From Cranoglanis bouderius (taxonomy: Eukaryota; Chordata; Actinopteri; Siluriformes; Cranoglanididae): a DNA stretch of 64,000 nucleotides. Numbering within the stretch: the first letter of the stretch is position 1; each line of letters opens with the position of its first letter. The DNA is taken from positions 16,564,269 through 16,628,268 of the forward strand of contig CM042552.1 of assembly GCA_023630585.1 (NCBI GenBank), written 5' to 3'. A program made the position numbers and the translations under genes. Under the pieces are notes generated by a model. The model was not told the DNA's origin and searched no databases. It saw only the letters and a list, made by a program, of their open reading frames with translations. Shown piece after piece: positions 27,672-40,608 of the stretch.

Positions 27672-28915
27672 CACAATGACAAATCTCATTTGAATGTAAC
27701 ATGTCCAAATAACTCGATGTCCAAATAGTGTGATGTTTTCTTGTTTGCATATATTGTGTGTTTATGTAACGTAACTATAATGATTTTAGATAGCTTAAGG
27801 TAGGATATTATTTTAAATGTCGGTAACCATGTTTTACCTGTAATAATTCTTTATAAGTCCATCGAATTTGGTATATGGTTAATCATCTCGAGATACCCTG
27901 ATTGATTATGCATATCATATTGCAATGGGATACATTATTTCATGCTTTCTCTTAATCGCATACATAATACAGTATAAACCGGCTCCTCCCTGGACATGCA
28001 AATCCAGGTCTGAGACCAGACAAAGAGAGTTCATCCCGCCACAAACCCAACATCCTGATTGACCAATAGCCCAAAGTGGCGTGTGCGTTGGTGTTGTCTT
28101 TAAAACACCACCACACTTTGGAAACTTCTCTTCACTTACTCTTCAGCTTCACTTACTTCAACTTCACTTCTACCCTCTTCCGGTCTCTCTCCCCCGGGGT
28201 TAGGTGCCCCGGGAAGAGGAAGCCAGGATCTCTCTCTCCCGGACAAAAAGATGCAACCGCCTCACAGCCCACGCCTTTTCAAATATCACAACAAACGAGC
28301 GAACTTTCAAACCAAAGCCATGCAAATATAGTTAATGGATCAACATCTGCGTTTAAGGTTGTACCCCTGTTTACAGGAGATTTAAGTTTGTTGCTGGTTT
28401 TGAAAAAGGCTAATTAATTGTTGTTTTTATCTGCTTCCCTTTTATTTCATTACTTTCTCTCTATACCTTTTCTTTCCTTTTAATAGATGTACATATGTAT
28501 GTTTTGCTTAGAGTTAGTCGTGTGTATCCATAGTTACACCTAGGTATTAAAATCTATTATCCCACGATTGATTGTCTGTTTTTGGTCATGTGATAGAGTC
28601 AATTCTATACTGCATAAGGTCTCTTTTCCTGCTCTAATTTTAATAACAAACTAAAACCTGCTCTAGACCACATACATAGTCATAATCAATTATAATCCGT
28701 TGTAGTTAATATTCTATATGTATATGTGCACATACATGAATTCCTTTCATGGCTGATGTATATTTATAACTGGTCACAACACGCGTTGATTAGATATATA
28801 GATATATTTCATGCCATTCAAGCTAATTTCTTATATAAATTAGAGAATACATTTAAATGTGTTAAACATCTTTTATTCATTGCTTTAATTGTAGCTGGTG
28901 GAGAATATTTCATAC
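27486..28915 (+). mobile_element. LTR copy 7, 3'-truncated
   Basis: It starts TGTAACGTGTGAACG after satellite B GATACTAT, the same target position as copies 3 and 4. A CA tract lies at 27,610-27,676, the octamer ATGCAAAT at ~27,997, and the CCAAT region at ~28,060 is degraded. Relative to copies 2, 5 and 6 it lacks a piece near 28,650 and the terminal ~200 bp; it ends in GGTGGAGAATATTT, then satellite B CATACATAATGTC. Its 3' junction therefore differs from copies 3 and 4. Confidence 0.87.
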
Positions 28916-30310
28916 ATAATGTCATAATAAAGTGTGAAAATGTGGGGGGAAAAGTCAAACAAAGTGAAGAAAGTCATCTTTCATCAAATGTGTGGCAACA
29001 CTGTGTTATCACATCAGTTCTCTATATGCATACACATTGGTGCATATCAGCCGCTCACAACGCTATACAGCAAATTTCAAGGTTCTATGAGCAAAGGAAA
29101 CGTGTTTTATCTAACAAATGCATATTAACACATAGGTGATGTACTCTACTAAAACATTTCACTTCTTTATACAACATATGATACTATGATATGTTAGACA
29201 TTTCTATCACCTAAAATAAATTGAAATTTGAGTTTTTACACTTATTACATAATGTCATAATAATGTGTGACAATGTGAGGGAAAAAAGTAAAACAAAGTC
29301 ATTTTTTATCAAATGTATGGTAACACTGTGTTTTCTCATCAGTCCTCTATGTGCATACACTGTGGTGCGCGTCAGGTGGTCACAACGCTATACAGCGGAT
29401 TTCAAGTCTCTACGAGCAAAGGAAACGTCTTTTTCTAACAAACGCATATTTATGCTAAGGTGATGTACTCTACTAAAACATATTTCACTTCTTTATAACA
29501 ACATATGATACTATGATATGTTATACACGTCTCTGACCAAAAATAACATGAAATTTGAGTGTTTACTGTAACATGTATAAATCATAGAAAAAGTGTTAAA
29601 TGGGGGAAAAAAAGTCAAATTTAAATTGAAAAAAGTCATCTTTCATCAAATGTGTGGTAACACTGTCTTTTCTCATCGGGCCTCTATGTGCATAAGAGTG
29701 GTGCGCTTCAGGCACTCAAAACGCTATGCAGCGGATTTCAATTCTCTACGAGCAAAGGAAACGTCTTTTTCTAACAAATGCATATTTATACTTAGGTGAT
29801 GCACTCTACTAAAACATTTTTCACTTCTTCATAACAACATATGTTACTATGATATGTTTGACATGTTTGTGACCTAAAATAATATGAAAATTGAGTGTTT
29901 ACTGTTCATACATAATGTCATAATATAGTGTGAAAATAAGGGGGAAAAGTGGAACAAAGTGAAGAAAGTCATCTTTTATCAAATGTGTGGTAACACAGTG
30001 TTATCTAATCAGTCCTCTATGTGCATACACATTGGTGCGCTTCAGCCGCTCTCAACGCTACACAGCGAATTTCAAGCTTCTACGAGCAAAGGAAACATGT
30101 TTTTGTAACAAATGCATATTTTCACATAGTTGATGTATTCTACTAAAAGATATTTCACTTTTTTATAATATAATATGATACTATGATATGTTAAACATGT
30201 CGTTGAGCTAAAATAACCACAAATCTGATTGTTTACAGTAACATACATAATGTAATAATAAATTGTGCAAATGTGAAAACAAGTAAACTTAAAGTGAAGA
30301 AAGACATTTT
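28916..30310 (+). repeat. Satellite B, plus-oriented block 4
   Basis: About four units with landmarks near 28,999, 29,335, 29,663 and 30,005. These belong to a subtype also seen in the inverted block: GGTGCGC for GGGAGCGC and a GGGGGAAAAGT tract. Orientation reverses just after GAAGAAAGACATTTTTTT. Confidence 0.92.
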
Positions 30311-33300
30311 TTTCCCCCTTTTAATCACTTCACTATGATTTATACGTTACACTAAACTCTCAAACTTCATGTTATTTAAGGTCAGAAACATTTCTAACAT
30401 ATCACAGTGTCATTTGTTATTATAAAGAAGAGTTTTAGTATGTTTTAGTAGAGTACATCACCTATGTGTAAATATGCATTTGTTAGAAAAACACGTTTCC
30501 GTTGCTCGTAGAAGCTTGAAATACACTGTAAAGCGTTGTGAGAGTCTGAAGCGCACCACAGTTTATGCACTTTGAGAAATGATTAGATAACATAGTGTTA
30601 ATCCTCATTTGATAAAAGATGACTTTCTGCACTTTGTTTGACTTTTTCCCCCCACATTATCATACTTCAAATAAGACATTATGTATGAACAGTAAACACA
30701 AAATTGTGTTATTTTAGGTTACATACATGTCTAACATATCATAGTAACATATGTTGCTATAAAGAAGTGAAAAATGTTTTAGTAGAGTATATCACCTATG
30801 CATTTGTTTGAAAAACACGTTTCCTTTGGTCGTGGAGACATGAAATCCGCTACATAGCGTTTGGAGCGCCTGAAGCGCACCACTCATGCACATAGAGGAC
30901 CGAAGAGAAAACACATTGTTATCAGGCATTTGATGACAAATTACTTTATTCAATTTAAATTTGACTTTTTTTTCCGCTTTTAACACTTTAATATGATTTA
31001 TACATGTTACACTAAACTCTCAAACTTCATGTTATTTTAGGTCAGACATTTCTAACGTATCATTTGTTATTATAAAGAGGTGAAATATGTTTTAGTAGAG
31101 TACATCACATATGTGTAAATACGCATTTGTTAGAAAAACACGTTTCATTTGCACGTAGAAGCTTGAAATACGCTGTATAGCGTTGTGAGTTGCTGAAGCG
31201 CACCACAGTTTATGCACGTAGAGGACTGATTAGATAACATAGATAACATAACATAGATAACATAACCCATTTGATAAAAGATGACTTTCTGCACTTTGAC
31301 TTTTTCCCCCCACATTATCACTACATTATGACTATGTATGAACAGTAAACACATAAACTTCATGTTATTTAAGGTTACATACATGGGTAACATATCATAG
31401 TAACATATGTTGCTATAAAGAAGTGAAATATGTTTTAGTAGAGTACATGACCTAAGTATAAATATGCATTTGTTAGAAAAACACGTTTTCTTTGCTCGTA
31501 GATGCTTGAAATACGCTGAGTAACGTTTTGAGAGGATGACGCGCCCCACTGTGTATGCACAAAGAGGACTGATTAGATAACACTGTGTTACCACACATTT
31601 TATGAAAGATGACGTTCTTCACGTTGTTTGACTTTTCCCCCACATTTTCACACTATATTATGACATTATGTATGAACACTAAACAGTCAATTTCATGTTA
31701 TTTTAGGTTACATATATGTCTAATATATCATAGTAACATATGTTGCTATACACATGCACATAAAGGACCGAAGAGAAAACACACTGTTATCAGGCATTTG
31801 ATGAAAGATGACTTTATTCAATTTAAATTTGACATTTTTTCCCCCTTTTATCACTTCAATATGATTTATACATGTTACACTAAACTCTCAAACTTCATGT
31901 TATTTTAGGTCAGAGACATTTCTAACATATCATAGCATCATTTGTTATTTTAAAGAAGTGAAATATGTTTTAGTAGAGTACATCACCTATGTGTAAATAT
32001 GCATTTGTTCGAAAAACACGTTTCCTTTGCACGTAGAAGCTTGAAATACGCTGTATAGCGTTGTGAGAGGCTGAAGCGCACCACAGTTGAGGAATGATTA
32101 GATAACATAGTGTTAATCCTCATTTGATAAAAGATGTCTTTCTTCACTTGGTTTGACTTTTCCACCCACATTATCACACTACATTATGAAATTATGTATG
32201 AACAGTAAACACATAAATTTCATGTTATTTAAGGTTACATACATGTCTAATATATCATAGTAACATATGTTGCTATAAAGAATTGAAATATGTTTTAGTA
32301 GAGTATATCACCTAAGTATAAATATGCGTTTGTGTGAAAAACACGTTTCCTTTGCTCGTAGAGACTTGACATCCGCTGCATAGCGTTTTGAGCGCCTGAT
32401 GCGCACAACTCATGCACATAGAGGACCGAAGAGAAAACACATTGTTATCAGGCATTTGATGACAGATTACTTTATTCAATTTAAATTTGACTTTTTTTCC
32501 CCCTTTTAACACTTTAATATCATTTATACATGTTACACTAAACTCGCAAACTTCGTGTTATTATAGGTCAGAGACATTTCTAACATATCATAGTATCATT
32601 TGTTATTATAAAGAAGTGAAATATGTTTTAGTAGAATACATCACCTATGTGTAAATATGCATTTGTTAGAAAAACACGTTTCCTTTGCTCGTAGAGCTTG
32701 AAATACGCTGTATAGCGTTGTGAGAGGCTGAAGCGCACCACAGTTTATGCACGTTGAGGAAAGTTTAGATAACATAGTGTTAATCCTCATTTGATAAAAG
32801 ATGACTTTCTTCACGATGTTTGACTTTTCCCCCCACATTATCACACTACATTATGAAATTATGCATGAACAGTAAAGACATAAATTTCATGTTATTTAAG
32901 GTTACATACATGTCTAATATATCATAGTAACATATGTTGCTATAAAGAAGTGAAATATATTTTAGTAGAGTATATCACCCTTTGGTGATATTAATATGCA
33001 TTTGTTTGAAAAACATGTTTCGCTTTGCTCGTAGAGACTTGAAATCCGCTGCATAGAGTTTTGAGCTCCTGATGCGCAACACTCATGCACAAAGAGGACC
33101 GAAGAGAAAACACACTGTTATCAGGAATTTGATGACAGATTACTTTATTCAATTTAAATTTGACATTTTTTCCCCCTTTTATCACTTCAATATGATTTAT
33201 ACATGTTACACTAAACTCTCAAACTTCATGTTATTTTAGGTCAGTGACATTTCTAACATATCATAGTGTCATTTGTTATTAAAAAAAGTGAAATATGTTT

Positions 33301-36300
33301 CAGTAGAGTACAGCACCTATTTGTAAATATGCATTTGTTAGAAAAACACGTTTCCTTTGCTCGTAGAGGCTTGAAATACGCTGTATAGCGTTGTGAGCGG
33401 CTGAAGCGCACCACTGTGTATGCACGTAGAGGACTGATTAGATAACATAGTGTTAATACTCATTTGATAAAAGATGACTTTCTTCACTTTGTTTGACTTT
33501 TTCCCCCCACATTATCATACTTCAAATAAGACATTATGTATGAACAGTAAACACAAAATTGTGTGTTATTTTAGGTTAAATACATGTCTAACATATCATA
33601 GTAACATATGTTGCTATAAAGAAGTGAAACATGTTTTAGTAGGGTATATCACCTAAGTATAAATATGCATTTGTTTAAAAAACACGTTTCCTTTGCACGT
33701 AGAGACTTGAAATCCGCTGCATAGCGTTTTGAGCGCCTGATGCGCAACTCTTAGGCACATAGAGGACCGAAGAGAAAACACACTGTTATCAGGCATTTGA
33801 TGAAAGCAGACATTCAATTTAAATTTGACATTTTTTCCCCTTTTATCACTTTACTATGATTTATACATGCTATACTACACCCTCAAACTTCATGTTATTT
33901 TAGGTCAGAGACATTTCTAACATATCATAGTATCATTTGTTATTATAAAGAAGTGAAATATGTTTTAGTAGAGTACATCACCTATGTGTAAATATGCATT
34001 TGTTAGAAAAACACGTTTCCTTTGCTCGTAGAGCTTGAAATACGCTGTATAGCGTTGAGAGCGGCTGAAGCGCACCATAGTTTATGCACGTAGTGGACCT
34101 ATTAGATAACATAGTGTTAATCCTCATTTGATAAACGATGACTTTCTTCACGTTGTTTGACTTTTCCCCCACATTATCACACTATATTATGACATTATGT
34201 ATGAACACTAAACAGTCAATTTCATGTTATTTTAGGTTACATATATGTCTAATATATCATAGTAACATATGTTGCTATACACATGCACATAAAGGACCGA
34301 AGAGAAAACACACTGTTATCAGGCATTTGATGAAAGATGACTTTATTCAATTTAAATTTGACATTTTTTCCCCCTTTTATCACTTCAATATGATTTATAC
34401 ATGTTACACTAAACTCTCAAACTTCATGTTATTTTAGGTCAGAGACATTTCTAACATATCATAGCATCATTTGTTATTTTAAAGAAGTGAAATATGTTTT
34501 AGTAGAGTACATCACCTATGTGTAAATATGCATTTGTTCGAAAAACACGTTTCCTTTGCACGTAGAAGCTTGAAATACGCTGTATAGCGTTGTGAGAGGC
34601 TGAAGCGCACCACAGTTGAGGAATGATTAGATAACATAGTGTTAATCCTCATTTGATAAAAGATGTCTTTCTTCACTTGGTTTGACTTTTCCACCCACAT
34701 TATCACACTACATTATGAAATTATGTATGAACAGTAAACACATAAATTTCATGTTATTTAAGGTTACATACTTGTCTAATATATCATAGTAACATATGTT
34801 GCTATAAAGAAGTGAAATATATTTTAGTAGAGTATATCACCCTTTGGTGATATTAATATGCATTTGTTTGAAAAACACGTTTCCCTTTGCTCGTAGAGAC
34901 TTGAAATCCGCTGCATAGAGTTTTGAGCGCCTGATGCACAACACTCATGCACAAAGAGGACCGAAGAGAAAACACTGTTATCAGGCATTTGATGACAGAT
35001 TACTTTATTCAATTTAAATTTGACTTTTTATCCGTTTTTAACACTTTAAAACTTTCAAACTTCATGTTATTTAAGGTCAGAGACATTTCTAACATATCAT
35101 AGTGTCATTTGTTATTATAAAGTTAAATATGTTTTAGTAGAGTACATCACCTATGTGTAAATATGCATTTGTTAGAAAAACACGTTTCCTTTGAACGTAG
35201 AAGCTTGAAATACGCTGTATTGAGTTGTGAGCGGCTGAACCGCACCATAGTTTATGCACGTAGTGGACCTATTAGATAACATAGTGTTAATCCTCATTTG
35301 ATAAAAGATGACTTTCTTCACGTTGTTTGACTTTTCCCCCACATTATCACACTATATTATGACATTATGTATGAACACTAAACAGTCAATTTCATGTTAT
35401 TTTAGGTTACATATATGTCTAATATATCATAGTCACATATGTTGCTATACACATGCACATAAAGGACCGAAGAGAAAACACACTGTTATCAGGCATTTGA
35501 TGAAAGATGACTTTATTCAATTTAAATTTGACATTTTTTCCCCCTTTTATCACTTCAATATGATTTATACATGTTACACTAAACTCTCAAACTTCATGTT
35601 ATTTTAGGTCAGAGACATTTCTAACATATCATAGCATCATTTGTTATTTTAAAGAAGTGAAATATGTTTTAGTAGAGTACATCACCTATGTGTAAATATG
35701 CATTTGTTCGAAAAACACGTTTCCTTTGCACGTAGAAGCTTGAAATACGCTGTATAGCGTTGTGAGAGGCTGAAGCGCACCACAGTTGAGGAATGATTAG
35801 ATAACATAGTGTTAATCCTCATTTGATAAAAGATGTCTTTCTTCACTTGGTTTGACTTTTCCACCCACATTATCACACTACATTATGAAATTATGTATGA
35901 ACAGTAAACACATAAATTTCATGTTATTTAAGGTTACATACTTGTCTAATATATCATAGTAACATATGTTGCTATAAAGAAGTGAAATATATTTTAGTAG
36001 AGTATATCACCCTTTGGTGATATTAATATGCATTTGTTTGAAAAACACGTTTCCCTTTGCTCGTAGAGACTTGAAATCCGCTGCATAGAGTTTTGAGCGC
36101 CTGATGCGCAACACTCATGCACAAAGAGGACCGAAGAGAAAACACACTGTTATCAGGCATTTGATGACAGATTACTTTATTCAATTTAAATTTGACTTTT
36201 TTTCCGTTTTTAACACTTTAAAACTTTCAAACTTCATGTTATTTAAGGTCAGAGACATTTCTAACATATCATAGTGTCATTTGTTATTATAAAGTTAAAT

Positions 36301-39300
36301 ATGTTTTAGTAGAGTACATCACCTTTGTGTAAATATGCATTTGTTAGAAAAACACGTTTCCTTTGAACGTAGAAGCTTGAAATACGCTGTATAGAGTTGT
36401 GAGTGGCTGAAGCGCACCATAGGTTATGCACGTAGAGGACCTATTAGATAACATAGTGTTAATCCTCATTTGATAAAAGATGACTTTCTTCACTTTGTTT
36501 GACTTTTCCCCCACATTATCACACTACATTATGAAATTATTTATGAACAGTAAACACATAAATTTCATGTTATTTAAGGTTACATACATATCTAACATAT
36601 CATAGCAACATATGTTGCTATAAAGAACCTGTTTTAGTAGAGTACATCACCTAAGTATAAATATGCATTTGTTAGAAAAACACGTTTTCTTTGCTCGTAG
36701 ATGCTTGAAATACGCTGTGTAGCGTTTTGAGAGGATGACGCGCCCTACTGTGTATGCACAAAGAGGACTGATTAGATTACACTGTGTTACCACACATTTT
36801 ATGAAAGATGACGTTCTTCACGTTGTTTTACTTTTCCCCCACATTTTCACACTTTTCCCCCACATTTTCACACTATGTTATGACATTATGTATGAACAGT
36901 AAACAGTCAATTTCATGTTATTTTAGGTTACATATATGTCTAACATATCTTAGTAACATATGTTGATATAAAGAAGTGAAATATGTTTTAGTAGAGTATA
37001 TCACCTATGCATTTGTTTGAAAAACACGTTTTCCTTTGCTCGTAGAGACTTGAAATCCGCTGCATAGCGTTTAGAGCGCCTGAAGGGCACCACTCATGCA
37101 CTTAGAGGACCGAAGAGAAAGCACACTGTTATCATGCATTTGATGAAAGATGACTTTTTTCAATTTAAATTTGACTTTTTTCCCCTTTTAACACTTTACT
37201 ATGATTTATACGTTACAGAAAACAATCAATTTTCATGTTATTTTAGGTCAGAGACATGACTAAAATATCATAGTATCGTATGTTGTTATAAAGAAGTGAA
37301 ATATTTTTTAGTAGAGAACATCACCAAAGTGTAAATATGCATTTGTTGAAAAACACGTTTCCAATGCTCGTAGAGACTTAAAATTCGCTGCCTAGCGTTT
37401 GGAGCGCCTGATGCGCACCACTCATGCACATAGAGGACCGAAGAGAAAACACACTGTTATCAGGCATTTGATGAAAGATGACTTTATTCAATTTAAATTT
37501 GACATTTTTTCCCCCTTTTAACACTTTAGTATGATTTATACATGTTACAAAAAACAGTCAAATTTCATGTTATTTTAGGATACATTCATGTCTAACATAT
37601 CATAGTAACATATTTTACTATAAAGAAGTGAGATACAGTGTTATCTAATCAGTCCTCTTTGTGCATACACAGTGGGGCGCGTCATCCTCTCAAAAAGTTA
37701 CTCAGCGTATTTCAAGCATCTACGAGCAAAGTGAAACGTATTTTTCAAACAAATGCATATTTATACTTAGGTGATGTACTCTACTAAAATATGTTACCAC
37801 ACATTTTATGAAAGATGACGTTCTTCACGTTGTTTGACTTTTCCCCCACATTTTCACACTATATTATGACATTATGTATGAACAGTAAACAGTCAATTTC
37901 TTGTTATTTTAGGTTACATATATGTCTAATATATCATAGTAACATATGTTGCTATACACATGCACATAAAGGACAGAAGAGAAAACACACTGTTATCAGG
38001 CATTTGATGAAAGATGACTTTATTCAATTTAAATTTGACATTTTTTCCCCCTTTTATCACTTCAATATGATTTATACGTTACACTAAGCTCTCAAACTTC
38101 ATGTTGTTTTAGGTCAGAGACATTTCTAACATATCATAGCATCATTTGTTATTTTAAAGAAGTGAAATGTGTTTTAGTAGAGTATATCTCCTAAGTATAA
38201 ATATGCATTTGTTTAAAAAACACGTTTCCTTTGGACGTAGGGACTTGAAATCCGCTGCATAGTGTTTTGAGCGCCTGATGCGCAACTCTTATGCTCATAG
38301 AGGAGCGAAGAGAAAACACACTGTTATCAGGCATTTGATGAAAGATGACATTCAATTTAAATTTGACATTTTTTCCCCCTTTTATCACTATGATTCATAC
38401 ATGCTACACTGCACTCTCAAACTTCATGTTATTTTAGGTCAGTGACATTTCTAACATATCATAGTATCATTTGTTATTAAAAAAAAGTGAAATATGTTTC
38501 AGTAGAGTACATCACCTATTTGTAAATATGCATTTGTTAGAAAAACACGTTTCCTTTGCTCGTAGAGGCTTGAAATACGCTGTATAGCGTTGTGAGCGGC
38601 TGAAGCGCACCACTGTGTATGCACGTAGAGGACTGATTAGATAACATAGTGTTAATACTCATTTGATAAAAGATGACTTTCTTCACTTTGTTTGACTTTT
38701 TCCCCCCACATTATCACACTTCAAATAAGACATTATGTATGAACAGTAAACACAAAATTGTGTGTTATTTTAGGTTAAATACATGTCTAACATATCATAG
38801 TAACATATGTTGCTATAAAGAAGTGAAACATGTTTTAGTAGAGTATATCACCTAAGTATAAATATGCATTTGTTTAAAAAACACGTTTCCTTTGCACGTA
38901 GAGACTTGAAATCCGCTGCATAGCGTTTTGAGCGCCTGATGCGCAACTCTTAGGCACATAGAGGACCGAAGAGAAAACACACTGTTATCAGGCATTTGAT
39001 GAAAGCAGACATTCAATTTAAATTTGACATTTTTTCCCCTTTTATCACTTTACTATGATTTATACATGCTATACTACACCCTCAAACTTCATGTTATTTT
39101 AGGTCAGAGACATTTCTAACATATCATAGTATCATTTGTTATTATAAAGAAGTGAAATATGTTTTAGTAGAGTACATCACCTATTTGTAAATGTGCATAT
39201 GTTAGAAAAACACGTTTCCTTTGCTCGTAGAAGCTTGAAATACTCTGTATAGCGTTGTGAGCGGCTGATGCGCACCACTATGTATGCACCTAGAGGACTG

Positions 39301-40608
39301 CTTAGATAACATAGTGTTAATAGTCATTTGATAAAAGATGACTTTCTTCACTTTGTTTGACTTCCCCCCCCACATTATCACACTACATTATGACATTATG
39401 TATGAACAGTAAACATAAATTTCATGTTATTTTAGGTTACATACATTTCTAACATATGTTGCTATAAAGAAGCGAAATATGTTTTAGTAGAGTACATCAC
39501 CTATGTCTAAATATGCATTTGATAGAAAAACACGTTTCTTTTGCTCGTAGATGCTTGAAATACGCTGTATAGCGTTTTGAGCGGACGTAGCGCATCACTG
39601 TGTATTCACGTAGAGGACTATTCAGATAACACTGTGACGTTCTTCACGTTGTTTGACTTTCCCCCCATATTTTCACACTATATTATGACATTATGTATGA
39701 ACAGTAAACAGTCAATTTCATGTTATTTTAGGTTACATTTATGTCTAATACATAATAGCAACATTTGTTGCTATACACATTCACATAAAGGACCGATGAG
39801 AAATGACTGTGTTCCCACACAATTGATGAAAGATGATTTTTTTTCAACTTAAATTTGACTTTTTTCCCCCTTTTAACACTTTACTATGATTTATACATGC
39901 TACACTACACTCTCAAACTTCATGTTATTTTAGGTCAGAGACATTTCTAACATATCATAGTATCATTTGTTATTATAAAAAAGTGAAATATGTTTCAGTA
40001 GAGTACATCACCTATTTGTAAATATGCAATTTGTTAGAAAAACACGTTTCCTTTGCTCGTAGAGGCTTGAAATACGCTGTGTAGCGTTGTGAGCGGCTGA
40101 AGCGCACCACTGTGTATGCACGTAGAGGACTGATTAGACAACATAGTGTTAATACTCATTTGATAAAAGATGACTTTCTTCACTTGGTTTGACTTTCCCC
40201 CCCACATTATACATTATGACATTATGTATGAACAGTAAACACATAAATTGTGTGTTATTTTAGGTTACATACATGTCTAACATATCATAGTATCATATGT
40301 TGCTATAAAGAACTGAAACATGTTTTAGTAGAGTATATCACCTAAGTATAAATATGCATTTGTTTAAAAAACACGTTTCCTTTGCACGTAGAGACTTGAA
40401 ATCCGCTGCATAGCGTTTTGAGCGCCTGTTTCGCACCTCTTATGCACATAGAGGACCGAAGAGAAAACACACTGTTATCAGGCATTTGATGAAAGATGAC
40501 ATTCAATTTAAATTTGACATTTTTTCCCCTTTTTTCACTTTACTATGATGTATATATGTTACACTAAACTCTCAAACTTCATGTTATTTTAGGTCAGAGA
40601 CATTTCTC
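30311..40608 (-). repeat. Satellite B, long inverted block
   Basis: Roughly 30 units on the minus strand, recognised by CATAGAGGACCGAAGAGAAA, CGTTTCCTTTGC, GCATTTGTTAGAAAAACAC and TAGTAGAGTACATCACC. One piece of about 165 bp at 37,634-37,796 is flipped back to plus. Several multi-unit segments are near-identical copies (see the next entry; also 33,241-33,990 against 38,440-39,190). The block ends at GGTCAGAGACATTTCT, where unrelated sequence starts. The frames of 60-149 codons here repeat with the DNA and look non-coding. Confidence 0.94.
34138..36477 (-). repeat. 1,170-bp tandem duplication inside satellite B
   Basis: 34,138-35,307 and 35,308-36,477 are near-identical; for example the unusual CCCTTTGGTGATATTAATATG occurs at ~34,841 and ~36,011. 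The first ~700 bp also matches 31,609-32,310. Each copy spans about 3.5 satellite units, so this is a higher-order repeat rather than a monomer repeat. Confidence 0.85.

Noticed and set aside
31145..31594. 149-codon minus frame and similar 60-99-codon frames in satellite B
   Set aside because: They track satellite duplication and change frame between diverged units; no protein-like motif.
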